Assembly: GCA_009780985.1 (NCBI GenBank)
Contig: WQYZ01000021.1
Location: 1-37,759 of the forward strand
Direction of reading: 5' to 3'
Length of the DNA stretch: 37,759 nucleotides
Source: Oscillospiraceae bacterium
GTDB taxonomy: Bacteria; Bacillota; Clostridia; Oscillospirales; WRJC01
The notes under the pieces are model-generated. The model was not told the origin of the DNA, searched no databases, and worked only from the letters and a program-made list of their open reading frames with translations. Every line of letters starts with the position of its first letter. The stretch's first letter is position 1. Shown here one piece after another: positions 1-9,377 of the stretch. The position numbers and the translations under genes are program-made.

Positions 1-193
1 TAAGTCTTTTTACGCGATTGCGCATCACTGCGCCGCCGTTTTTAGGACTTACGGATATTCCGAGTTTTGACGCGGCATTTTTGTTATAATTTTTCAAAGC
101 GTAAACGACCAAAAAATTATTAGCCGCGTATCTCCCGTTTTTGAACACTTTCGAAAACATATAGCTTTCTTTTATTACTGTTTTTGCGTTCAT
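1..193 (-). CDS. rnpA: Ribonuclease P protein component (3' end outside window)
   Basis: Protein subunit of RNase P, which assists the catalytic RNA in removing 5' leaders from pre-tRNAs. Reading the minus strand from the ATG at 193-191 gives about 64 residues before the window edge. They include the family pattern of an N-terminal hydrophobic/aromatic cleft (FLVVYAL) followed by LGISVSPKNGGAV and the RNR signature MRNRVKRL, which contacts the RNA. The start lies 2 nt after the rpmH stop codon, the usual rpmH-rnpA arrangement, so the two are probably co-transcribed from the promoter at 416-445. The gene is incomplete only because the window stops. Confidence 0.93.
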   Translation of the reverse strand, partial: MNAKTVIKESYMFSKVFKNGRYAANNFLVVYALKNYNKNAASKLGISVSPKNGGAVMRNRVKRL

Positions 194-195
194 AA

Positions 196-330
196 TTAAT
201 AAGATAACATTTTGCGTCCTTTGGCGCGTCTTCTTGATAAAACTCTGCGTCCGTTGGCTGTGCTCATTCTCTTTCTGAAGCCATGCTCCTTTTGTCTCTG
301 CCTTTTTTTCGGCTGATATGTCCTAATCAT
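196..330 (-). CDS. rpmH: 50S ribosomal protein L34
   Basis: Very small basic protein of the large ribosomal subunit, 44 residues, the usual length. The translation starts [11 protein letters not shown] and continues with the diagnostic [23 protein letters not shown] and a short MLSY end. A good ribosome binding site (AGAGAGGTG) lies about 7 nt upstream of the ATG at 330-328. It is divergent from dnaA and starts the rpmH-rnpA operon, the classical landmark on the left side of a bacterial origin. Its promoter is TTGACA-18-TATAAT on the minus strand at 416-445. Confidence 0.97.
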   Translation of the reverse strand: MIRTYQPKKRQRQKEHGFRKRMSTANGRRVLSRRRAKGRKMLSY

Positions 331-415
331 TGTTTACACCTCTCTTCAAAATAAATATATAAATATAAATGACATAATAAAAATATAATAAAATAATTTT
401 TACAACGTACTTATT

Positions 416-445
416 ATTATATACAGAATTTTATAGTATTGTCAA
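416..445 (-). promoter_or_regulatory. rpmH-rnpA promoter
   Basis: On the minus strand a perfect -35 TTGACA (445-440) and a perfect -10 TATAAT (421-416) are separated by 18 nt. The start of rpmH lies about 85 nt downstream. Confidence 0.75.
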
Positions 446-642
446 GAGATTTTTAGAATTTTTTCGCTTTAATCTAATAAAATTTTTTATTTTATATGTT
501 TTTTGATAATTATTACAATAAAAATTTCAGTCGACTTCCCAGAATCAGGTTAAATTTGTCTTTTTACTTATGTCATATATAAAATAAATCTGTTTTTACA
601 TATTTTTAACTTTATTATATATTTAAACTGTCAAAAAAAGAC

Positions 643-671
643 TTGAAAATTTTATTGATATATGATATAAT
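643..671 (+). promoter_or_regulatory. dnaA promoter
   Basis: -35 TTGAAA (643-648), 17-nt spacer, -10 TATAAT (666-671), preceded by TGA to give an extended -10 (TGATATAAT at 663-671). Transcription would start near 678, leaving a leader of about 115 nt before dnaA. Confidence 0.8.
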
Positions 672-794
672 GTAGTTATTATATTTGATTTTAATAAGTC
701 ATACAAAAAACTCGGATAAAATAATTTGAACGCTCCGTATGAATTAATAAAACCGGCAAAAAAGAAAATTTTGAAAGAAAAGACGAGATAATTT

Positions 795-2339
795 ATGGTG
801 GATTTAAACGCGTCAAAAGATTTAAGCGATACAACAGATAAAATAAAAGAACATATCAAAAAAAATATTGCCGATAAACCCCGAATATATGACTTGTGGT
901 TTGCAAGCATGTCTGTGCTTAGAATGACGGATTCGGTTGTATTCATTTCGGTAGACACGGAAATGCAGCAAAAAACAATCGAAGTAAAATATAAACATCT
1001 TATAGAGGAAGCCGTTAAACAACTATACGACTGTGACGGAAAAGTCATTATATATAACACCCAGTACGGCAAAATAACAAGAGAACAGATTGACGCCGAC
1101 GAAATAAAATTCACGCCAGGTGATGTAATTGAGGCAGATAACGACGGCGATAACAGGCTTATCTTATATTCAAAAAACAGAGGGCTGAAAACTGCGGATA
1201 ATACTGTTACGGAAGATGAAGAAGGGGCGATAAGCGAATTTATCATCTCAAACAACACAACTAAATTTAAAGGCTCTTTAGGCGATTGGAAAAAAAATTT
1301 CAAACTCGATTATACGTTTGACAATTTTGTCGTAGGAAGTTCCAACAGACTCGCATACACAGCCTGCACTGTGGTCGCGCAGTATCCCGCGGATAAATAT
1401 AATCCTCTTTTTATACACGGACCGTCCGGTATCGGCAAAACCCACCTGCTCTATGCCATTTCAAACGAGTACGTGCAAAGATTCCAAAACACAAGAATTA
1501 TATATATAACCGGCGAAGAATTTACAAATCAGGTTATAAACAATCTGAGTGAGCCCAATTTCCAGCAGAAAAATCAATACATGCAGAATTTCCGGGAAAA
1601 TTACAGAAACTGTGATATGCTTCTAATTGACGACATACAGTTTATAGCCGGAAAAAACACAACTCAGGAAGAATTTTTCCACACGTTTAACGCACTGTAT
1701 AACGGCGGGAAACAAATTATACTGACGTCGGACCGACCGCCGAGAGATATAAAAATCCTCGAGGACAGGCTGAAAAGCCGTTTTGAATCAGGTCTGATCG
1801 CGGATATCCAGTCCCCGGATTTTGAGCTCAGGGTCGCGATATTGAAACGTAAATCCGAAGATATGGGCATAAAAATTTCAAACGAAGTCCTGCTTTTCTT
1901 AGCCGAAAATATTTCGTCAAGTATAAGGCAGCTTGAAGGGGCTATAAAAAAATTAAACGCCTACGCATATTTAAATAATCTGAACAGTTCAGGAATAACC
2001 CTCGAACTTGCCAAAGCCTGCATAGCGGATATATTGTCCGGAACGGAACCTATAAACGTCACTGTCGAAAAAATTCTGAGCTTAGTCGCGCAGACATTCG
2101 GCGTTCCGTTAGACGAACTTAAAGGCAGAAAGCGCACAAAAGAAGTGGCTCTTGCAAGAAACGTCGCAATCTACATAATACGCAAAATTACGGATTTATC
2201 TCTTCCTGCAACCGGAAGATTCTTCGACAGAGACCATTCCACAATTCATTCGGCAGTCACTACAATAGCGGAAGAAGTCAAGACAAACAACACGTTGAAT
2301 AATCAGATAGAAGAAATTTCAAAACTCGCAAAAAGCTGA
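795..2339 (+). CDS. dnaA: Chromosomal replication initiator DnaA
   Basis: Binds DnaA boxes at oriC as an ATP-dependent filament and opens the duplex for helicase loading. The 514 residues show all four domains: N-terminal interaction domain (about 1-85), a variable acidic linker (about 90-155), the AAA+ core with Walker A GPSGIGKT (209-216) and Walker B LLIDD (D279, D280), and the C-terminal DNA-binding domain with DRDHSTIHSAV (about 478-488). The somewhat long size comes from the acidic linker. The ATG at 795 is preceded only by a weak purine-rich stretch (AAAGACGAGA). The gene is transcribed from its own promoter at 643-671 and is followed directly by oriC. Confidence 0.98.
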   Translation: MVDLNASKDLSDTTDKIKEHIKKNIADKPRIYDLWFASMSVLRMTDSVVFISVDTEMQQKTIEVKYKHLIEEAVKQLYDCDGKVIIYNTQYGKITREQIDADEIKFTPGDVIEADNDGDNRLILYSKNRGLKTADNTVTEDEEGAISEFIISNNTTKFKGSLGDWKKNFKLDYTFDNFVVGSSNRLAYTACTVVAQYPADKYNPLFIHGPSGIGKTHLLYAISNEYVQRFQNTRIIYITGEEFTNQVINNLSEPNFQQKNQYMQNFRENYRNCDMLLIDDIQFIAGKNTTQEEFFHTFNALYNGGKQIILTSDRPPRDIKILEDRLKSRFESGLIADIQSPDFELRVAILKRKSEDMGIKISNEVLLFLAENISSSIRQLEGAIKKLNAYAYLNNLNSSGITLELAKACIADILSGTEPINVTVEKILSLVAQTFGVPLDELKGRKRTKEVALARNVAIYIIRKITDLSLPATGRFFDRDHSTIHSAVTTIAEEVKTNNTLNNQIEEISKLAKS

Positions 2340-2361
2340 TTTTCATATTTATTCGATATTT

Positions 2362-2413
2362 TGCATAAATATGCACAAAAACGTCGCTTATCAACAGCCT
2401 GCATAAATATGCA
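2362..2413. repeat. Duplicated 14-bp palindrome in oriC
   Basis: TGCATAAATATGCA occurs at 2362-2375 and again, identically, at 2400-2413, 38 bp apart. Each copy is itself an inverted repeat (TGCATA/TATGCA around AA). Each is followed by a DnaA box, TTATCAACA after 12 nt and TTATCCACA after 5 nt. It looks like a protein-binding site distinct from the DnaA box. The binding protein is unknown. Confidence 0.6.
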
Positions 2414-2531
2414 GAGAGTTATCCACAGAAAATATAAGTTATATATAAGTTATCAACAGTTAAAACATGTTGAAATTGTGGAAAACTTTAAAATGTGTTG
2501 AAAAGTTAGAATTATCAACAGGTTATCCACA
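2388..2531 (+). promoter_or_regulatory. DnaA box array with 31-bp phasing
   Basis: Five same-orientation boxes start at 2388, 2419, 2450, 2512 and 2523. The steps are 31, 31, 62 and 11 bp, that is about 3, 3, 6 and 1 helical turns, so all boxes face one side of the helix. The unoccupied 31-bp position (2481) coincides with an inverted near-box TGTGGAAAA (2477-2485). Confidence 0.85.
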
Positions 2532-2639
2532 GAACACTTTATGAACTATATGAATCCAAAGGTTTTAAACATATTTAGAAACAAATTGTACACAGAGAAT
2601 GTTTTACCGAAACTGTCTGTTATACATAAAGTTTTAGAC

Positions 2640-2712
2640 TTATCCACAATATCTACACCCCTTAATAATAAGACTAATAAATTATATTTATATAATTATA
2701 TATTATAACAAC
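2640..2712 (+). promoter_or_regulatory. Proximal DnaA box and putative DNA unwinding element
   Basis: A perfect box TTATCCACA (2640-2648) is followed by a short C-rich run (ACCCC) and then about 50 bp of nearly pure A/T. The repeated TAA/TAAT triplets just after the C-run resemble DnaA-trio elements, but I cannot define them strictly. This layout matches the place where Bacillota origins melt. Confidence 0.65.
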
Positions 2713-2791
2713 GCTGTTCTCAACAAAAGTATCCGATTGTTTAAATTGTTAATAATAAAAAATATAAAAACAGAAAGGTTTATTTATAAGT

Positions 2792-4081
2792 ATGAATATT
2801 ATTTGCAGTAGAGATATTTTAAACGAAGCAGTTACTCCCGCTCTATACGCCATATCGACTAAGAACACGGTTCAGGCTCTCGACGGTTTTCTTTTAATCG
2901 CCGATAAAGATTCCGGCATATTGACGATATGCGGTTATGATTTGGAAAAAGGAATAAAAGTTACGGTTTCCGGAGAGGGAATACAAATAATCGACGGAGG
3001 AAAGATTAATATAAACGCCGTAAGATTTTCATCCGTAATACGTAATCTTCCTGAAGGAAACGTTTCGATAGAAACAGACGATAATTTCTCAGTGACCATA
3101 AAAAGCAACAAAAGCGAATTCACGATTCACGGTATGGATCCTGAATCATATCCGTTAATGCCGGAGCTCAAAGGCGAGAAAAGTTTTAAAATCAGCAGAA
3201 AAATATTAAAAAATATGATAGTTTCAACTTTGTTTTCAGTCGCGGCAAACAGTTCGCGTGCGTCTTTAAACGGGGCTTTGTTTGAGATAAAGGATAATCG
3301 CATGAACGTCGTAAGCACTGACGGCAACAGACTGTCGCTGAGAAGGAGTTTCGAGGGACTGACTTCAAATTCTCCAAACCCGCCAGAACCTTCAGAAGAA
3401 TCCGGCAGCCCCTACGAAACTAATATCTCCGATGAGAATGAGAAGTCCGAAGGATTTGAACTTAGTTTTATAATTCCGGGAAAGAGTCTCGCCGAGCTTT
3501 TAAAATTGATAGGCGACGAAGAAGAACCTGCCGAGATAGAACTCACAAGAAAACATGTTATAGTAAGCGTTGACAATATAATATATTTTTCAAGATTAAT
3601 CGAGAGCGAGTTTTTAGATTACAGACGCGCTATAAAAACAGATCCGAGACTTACAGTTGTAATAGACGCGAAAAGTTTTGCAGACAGCGTCGAGCGGGCG
3701 GCAGTCTTAACTGAAGACAGACAGAGAACGCAGCTCAGGCTGAGTTTTAAGAAAGAAGACGTTAATATTGAAAATAAAGATAATGCGGGAATTTTACAGA
3801 TAAAATCAGAAAGTTCAATAGGTAAAGTTTTCGACGAATGCAGTATCGAAATGGACGGTGAAGATTTGGAGATAGGATTTAATCACAGATTTTTGTCCGA
3901 CGCGCTAAAAGCGATAAGAGGAGAAGAAAAAATATTGCTTAAACTCGAAAGTCCGACAAAATCATTAGTTATTTTGCCGTATAATGGAGATAATAAAGAT
4001 ATAGAAAAAACTATGGACACAGAAAATTCTAAATTCCTGTATTTGGTTCTGCCCGTAAGGCTCCCGGCGTCAAAGGATTAA
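2792..4081 (+). CDS. dnaN: DNA polymerase III beta sliding clamp
   Basis: Ring-shaped processivity factor for DNA polymerase III. The 429 residues match the clamp from end to end: the N-terminal half with GMDPESYPLMP, the middle FSVAANSSRASLNGALFEI and VSTDGNRLSLRR, and the conserved LPVRL near the C terminus. Usual length is about 366-375. The excess includes a loop of about 30 residues rich in Pro, Ser, Glu and Asn (about 190-221) directly after the TDGNRLS segment, plus smaller additions later. The frame is uninterrupted, so this is an insertion and not a frameshift. ATG at 2792 has AGAAAGG upstream. It follows oriC, as is normal. Confidence 0.96.
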   Translation: MNIICSRDILNEAVTPALYAISTKNTVQALDGFLLIADKDSGILTICGYDLEKGIKVTVSGEGIQIIDGGKININAVRFSSVIRNLPEGNVSIETDDNFSVTIKSNKSEFTIHGMDPESYPLMPELKGEKSFKISRKILKNMIVSTLFSVAANSSRASLNGALFEIKDNRMNVVSTDGNRLSLRRSFEGLTSNSPNPPEPSEESGSPYETNISDENEKSEGFELSFIIPGKSLAELLKLIGDEEEPAEIELTRKHVIVSVDNIIYFSRLIESEFLDYRRAIKTDPRLTVVIDAKSFADSVERAAVLTEDRQRTQLRLSFKKEDVNIENKDNAGILQIKSESSIGKVFDECSIEMDGEDLEIGFNHRFLSDALKAIRGEEKILLKLESPTKSLVILPYNGDNKDIEKTMDTENSKFLYLVLPVRLPASKD

Positions 4082-4105
4082 AATTATATTTGGGAGGATA
4101 AAGGT

Positions 4106-4717
4106 ATGTCTGAAAATGCAAAAAAAGTTTATATAGAACCGCTAAAAAGAGAAATAATAAACGGCAAAGTGTATTTAATGGCTGGCGCTTCAACCGGTCA
4201 TGACGACGTAGTGGGTAATTTACGTTTTATCTTTGAAAAATTTTTAAGAGGTAAACCATGTAAGTTATACGGCGAAAGTGCAAATGTTTATTTTGACGAG
4301 GATAGTCCTGAAGTTATGCCGGATTTAAAAATAATCTGCGACAGGAGCAAAATTTATAAAGGAAAAATAAACGGCGCGCCGGATTTAATAATAGAAGTTT
4401 TATCTCTTAGAACAAAAGTAAGAGATGCGACAGAAAAAAAAGATTTATATGAAAAAAACGGAGTACGCGAATACTGGATGGTTGACCCTTCAAAAAAAAC
4501 TGTCGAAGTATATCTATTAAAAGACGGTAAATTTGTTAAGGATTATGTTTATAACAGACTGAGTAAATTTGAAGAATATGATGTAGAAGAAATAGAATCG
4601 TCCGGAACTGAAGATGAGAAAAAATTAATTCAGAACAGAATGATAAAAACGTCTTTGTTCGGCGACGATTTGATAATTGATATAGACGATATTTTTTATG
4701 ATATGATTGAAGATTAA
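4106..4717 (+). CDS. Uma2-family (PD-(D/E)XK fold) endonuclease-like protein
   Basis: 203 residues with the Uma2/DUF820 pattern: MPDL, then APDLIIEVLS and a conserved lysine in EKKDLYEKNGVREYWMVDP, followed by a strand-rich end. These supply the Asp, Glu and Lys of a PD-(D/E)XK active site. The family is abundant in cyanobacteria and some Bacillota and its cellular role is not established. A strong ribosome binding site (GGGAGG) precedes the ATG. It lies 24 nt after dnaN and 15 nt before recF, so it is embedded in the replication operon. In most Bacillota this slot holds a short S4-domain RNA-binding gene (yaaA), which is absent here. A second family member lies at 8807-9349. Confidence 0.85.
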   Translation: MSENAKKVYIEPLKREIINGKVYLMAGASTGHDDVVGNLRFIFEKFLRGKPCKLYGESANVYFDEDSPEVMPDLKIICDRSKIYKGKINGAPDLIIEVLSLRTKVRDATEKKDLYEKNGVREYWMVDPSKKTVEVYLLKDGKFVKDYVYNRLSKFEEYDVEEIESSGTEDEKKLIQNRMIKTSLFGDDLIIDIDDIFYDMIED

Positions 4718-4732
4718 AAATTATTTGAGATT

Positions 4733-5875
4733 GTGAAAAAAATTATGCAGGTTAAAAATATAAGTTTAACTAACTACAGAAATATCGAAAGCGCAAGCGT
4801 AGATTTCTCAGACGGGATTAACATCTTAATAGGCGAGAACGCAAACGGAAAAACAAACGCCGTCGAAGCAATTTATCAGTTTGCGCAGGGAAAAAGTTTC
4901 AGGACTAAAAACAATTCGGAATCTATAAGTTTCGACAAAGACGCGTGCGATTTGAATCTTGAATACGTCTGTGAAAAGAATAATAAGACTAACAGAATGA
5001 ACATAAAATTATATAAAGATAAACTGAAGAAATTTTCATATAACGGAATAGCGTTAAAAAAGACCGCAGAATTTATAGGCAATTTCAGAGCCGTTCTATT
5101 TACTCCCGATCATTTGGGTCTTGTGAAAGGAAATCCCGAAAGCCGCAGAAAATTTATAGATATGGCTATAAGTCAGATAAAACCTATATATTTATCTTAT
5201 TTATTAGATTACGAAAGGGTTCTGTCTCAGAGAAATCATTTAATGCGGTTCATAAAAGAAAGAGGCGAAACGAAAGACAATATAGCTCAGTTTTACGTGT
5301 GGACAAAAAAACTTGTAAGGTACTCTGCGATTATAACGAGATACAGGGGAGAATATATAGAGCGTCTCAAAGAGTTTGTGCCGGATTTTTATTTAGGACT
5401 TTCAAACGGCAGAGAGAATATAGCTCTCGTGTATGTTTCGCATGTAAATAAAAATAGAACAGATTTCGGGGATTTTAATAATTTTGAAGTGTGCGAAAAG
5501 TTATACGACGAAGTTTTCGCGCAGTGCAACAGGGAAGAACTCGCGTACGGTTCCACTTTATACGGTCCGCACAGGGACGATTTGTACATAGAAATAGAGG
5601 GGAAAAACGCCCGCGCCATAGCGTCGCAGGGACAGCAGCGTTCGGCGGTTCTGGCATTGAAACTCGCAGAAGGGAATATATCGAAAATATCTCACGGGGA
5701 ATATCCTGTGTTTTTGTTCGACGATATATTGTCCGAGCTTGACCGAACAAGACAGGACTTTATATTAAGACATTTAGAGGACAGGCAGGTTATAATAACA
5801 TGCTGCAACAGTGAGCTTCTGAAAGGCATAAATATATCGAAGATTATAGAGGTAAAAGAGGGCAGGTTCAGCTGA
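4733..5875 (+). CDS. recF: DNA replication and repair protein RecF
   Basis: SMC-like ATPase of the RecFOR gap-repair pathway, which directs RecA loading at gaps. 380 residues contain the N-terminal ISLTNYRNIE, Walker A GENANGKT (34-41), the signature SQGQQRSAVLALKLAEG (from about 298) and Walker B VFLFDDILSELD (D330). Length is normal. The frame can start at GTG 4733 or at ATG 4745. The ATG start (MQVKNISLTNYRN) resembles the usual N terminus, but the weak GAGA sequence is closer to the GTG. It is part of the dnaN-recF-gyrB cluster and is followed after 3 nt by the next gene. Confidence 0.96.
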   Translation: MKKIMQVKNISLTNYRNIESASVDFSDGINILIGENANGKTNAVEAIYQFAQGKSFRTKNNSESISFDKDACDLNLEYVCEKNNKTNRMNIKLYKDKLKKFSYNGIALKKTAEFIGNFRAVLFTPDHLGLVKGNPESRRKFIDMAISQIKPIYLSYLLDYERVLSQRNHLMRFIKERGETKDNIAQFYVWTKKLVRYSAIITRYRGEYIERLKEFVPDFYLGLSNGRENIALVYVSHVNKNRTDFGDFNNFEVCEKLYDEVFAQCNREELAYGSTLYGPHRDDLYIEIEGKNARAIASQGQQRSAVLALKLAEGNISKISHGEYPVFLFDDILSELDRTRQDFILRHLEDRQVIITCCNSELLKGINISKIIEVKEGRFS

Positions 5876-5878
5876 TTT

Positions 5879-6280
5879 ATGGATAATTTAACGAATGAAC
5901 AAAATGAACAAGCAGCAATCAAACAAGATAAAAGACTGTTTATGGGCAAAATAATAATTATCTGCGTAGCTGTGATAAATATTTTGCTGGCTCTTTTAAC
6001 CGCTGTTGCTAAAATTGATTTTGAGCCTATGATTATTCAGATTATATTTTCTGTTGTACTAATTTCAAGAGTAGCATGGTTCAGATATTTTTTCGCAATC
6101 GGAGCGGTAATAAATGTTATTCAAAGTATTTATTCTCTTACGGCGAATAATGCTGTTTTGCCTACATTTACATGGAAAGTTATTGTTTTATTAATAAGTT
6201 TGGTGTATTTAGCAAGCAGTATCATGCTTTTCATAAGTAAATGCGTAAGAGAATATATGCGCGATAAAAAGAATGGATAA
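5879..6280 (+). CDS. Small four-helix membrane protein of unknown function
   Basis: I do not recognise the family. The 133 residues start with a hydrophilic, Asn/Gln-rich N terminus (about 1-22) and then show about four hydrophobic segments (roughly 24-45, 50-66, 68-88 and 96-117), ending in a basic tail (REYMRDKKNG). The N terminus is probably cytoplasmic. The ATG lies 3 nt after the recF stop, so translation is probably coupled, and a remB-like gene follows. No conserved catalytic residues are visible. Its place between recF and remB suggests lineage-specific co-regulation with replication genes, not a known role. Confidence 0.75.
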   Translation: MDNLTNEQNEQAAIKQDKRLFMGKIIIICVAVINILLALLTAVAKIDFEPMIIQIIFSVVLISRVAWFRYFFAIGAVINVIQSIYSLTANNAVLPTFTWKVIVLLISLVYLASSIMLFISKCVREYMRDKKNG

Positions 6281-6300
6281 TAGAGACTGGGGGTAAATTT

Positions 6301-6606
6301 GTGTTTATAACAACGAAAGAAAAATCAATACGGCAGAAAAATATAATCGGCATATTCGACTTGGATAATGCAACAGTGTCAAGTGTCACTAAAAATTTTC
6401 TGAGCGCGGCGGAAAAGGCAAGTAAAATAACGGGAACCGATATACTGCCCAAGTCGTTTATTTTAACCAACAGTAATAATATATTCAACAGGCTGAAAAA
6501 TATTAAAAGAAATAAATCAAATAATAAAAAATCTGATAAATCTAAAAAGTCAAATGATTTTAAAATATACTTTTCATCCCATGTTTCAGGTCACATAAGC
6601 AAATAA
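6301..6606 (+). CDS. remB: RemB-like (YaaB, DUF370) regulator
   Basis: The first about 65 residues match RemB/YaaB: a short N-terminal strand, IIGIFDLDNATVSS, a helix and LPKSFILTNSNN. In Bacillus subtilis RemA and RemB act on biofilm matrix genes, and remB occupies exactly this slot between recF and gyrB. Start is GTG at 6301 with GGGGG 7-11 nt upstream. Usual length is about 80-90 residues. Here it is 101, with a lysine/asparagine-rich stretch (about 66-85) near the C terminus that looks flexible and possibly nucleic-acid binding. The function in this organism is inferred from family and position. Confidence 0.82.
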   Translation: MFITTKEKSIRQKNIIGIFDLDNATVSSVTKNFLSAAEKASKITGTDILPKSFILTNSNNIFNRLKNIKRNKSNNKKSDKSKKSNDFKIYFSSHVSGHISK

Positions 6607-6664
6607 AACTGCGTTTTTGAAACTTTGTATTTAAACATATCAACAGACATAGACTGTGGATATG

Positions 6665-6694
6665 TTGGAAAACGGCATATACAGTAGATATAAA
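6665..6694 (+). promoter_or_regulatory. Possible gyrB promoter
   Basis: TTGGAA (6665-6670), 18-nt spacer and TATAAA (6689-6694), followed by the GGAGG of gyrB at 6708-6712. Two DnaA-box-like sequences with one mismatch lie just upstream (inverted TGTGGATAT and forward ATATCAACA, about 6637-6663). The match is moderate. Confidence 0.4.
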
Positions 6695-6701
6695 ATAATA
6701 A

Positions 6702-8750
<2,049 letters not shown>

Positions 8751-8806
8751 AAGTTTTATAAATAGGTATTCGGAAAATTTATATTAAGTACAGAAAGGAA
8801 TAGTAT

Positions 8807-9349
8807 ATGGATATTTATATGCCGATGTCAACGACTGACAGACATAATGATATGATAAGTACATTTGTCGGAGATATCCTTCCGTTAAAGAGGAAGAAAG
8901 AAATTTATGCGTTACAAAGCGATTGTGCATTAGTTCATTGGGGTGAAAGAAAAGAACCTACAAATTTGGCTCTTGTTAATATATCTGAAATAGAAGATAT
9001 TGTCAAGTTTACAGAATTTACGATAGAATATCTGGACTATATTCAACCGGATTTTATGTTATTCAAAGATAATCCATACTTGAAAAACAGTAAAGGATTA
9101 CGAACGGCGGGGCAGCCTGATTTAATAGTGGAAGTATGGTCTGAGAGCAACTATAAGGCAGAGCGCGAACTCAAATGGAATCTGTACGCAACTTCGGATA
9201 TAACCGAACATTGGTATATTGAACAAGACTCGAACAGTGTGCAATGCTATATGGGCAGCAAGCAACTTCCAAGTCAATGTTTAACGAAAATATTAAGAAC
9301 ACAGAAAGGTCTTGAGTTTGATTTGCGCTATTTAGCCATTGAAAATTAA
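8807..9349 (+). CDS. Second Uma2-family PD-(D/E)XK nuclease-like protein
   Basis: 180 residues with the family core: IQPDFMLFKD, then GQPDLIVEVWSESN, a lysine in ERELKWNLYA and an aromatic HWYIEQDS strand. The spacing fits the Asp...Glu...Lys set of the PD-(D/E)XK fold. It is clearly divergent from the copy at 4106-4717, so it is not a recent duplicate. The N-terminal 90 residues are unlike the first copy and I do not recognise a separate domain there. AGAAAGGA precedes the ATG. It is the first gene of the accessory block between gyrB and gyrA. Biological role unknown. Confidence 0.75.
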   Translation: MDIYMPMSTTDRHNDMISTFVGDILPLKRKKEIYALQSDCALVHWGERKEPTNLALVNISEIEDIVKFTEFTIEYLDYIQPDFMLFKDNPYLKNSKGLRTAGQPDLIVEVWSESNYKAERELKWNLYATSDITEHWYIEQDSNSVQCYMGSKQLPSQCLTKILRTQKGLEFDLRYLAIEN

Positions 9350-9377
9350 GAAAATTTATATTTGTTGGAGGATTCTT

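Larger units (their letters stand above)
331..794. other. Intergenic region between rpmH and dnaA
   Basis: 464 nt, very AT-rich, with divergent promoters for rpmH (minus) and dnaA (plus) near its two ends. I see no convincing DnaA box, no open frame with a ribosome binding site and no strong hairpin in the middle part (about 446-640). The 5' untranslated leader of dnaA would be about 115 nt. Confidence 0.7.
2340..2791 (+). other. Chromosomal replication origin (oriC) between dnaA and dnaN
   Basis: 452 nt without a gene. It contains three perfect TTATCCACA boxes (2419-2427, 2523-2531, 2640-2648) and three TTATCAACA boxes (2388-2396, 2450-2458, 2512-2520). There are also inverted one-mismatch boxes at 2477-2485 and 2496-2504 and weaker forward sites at 2586-2594 and 2620-2628. 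An almost pure A/T stretch at about 2660-2712 follows the last box. Box cluster, then a lone box, then an AT-rich unwinding element is the organisation known from Bacillus subtilis incC. The dnaN promoter probably also lies in the AT-rich part. Confidence 0.93.

Noticed and set aside
623-1303. Long open frame on the minus strand opposite the dnaA 5' half
   Set aside because: No ribosome binding site, composition of a shadow frame, and dnaA on the other strand is unambiguous.
3357-3455. Frameshift in dnaN
   Set aside because: The clamp sequence continues in the same frame on both sides of the extra residues, so it is an in-frame insertion.
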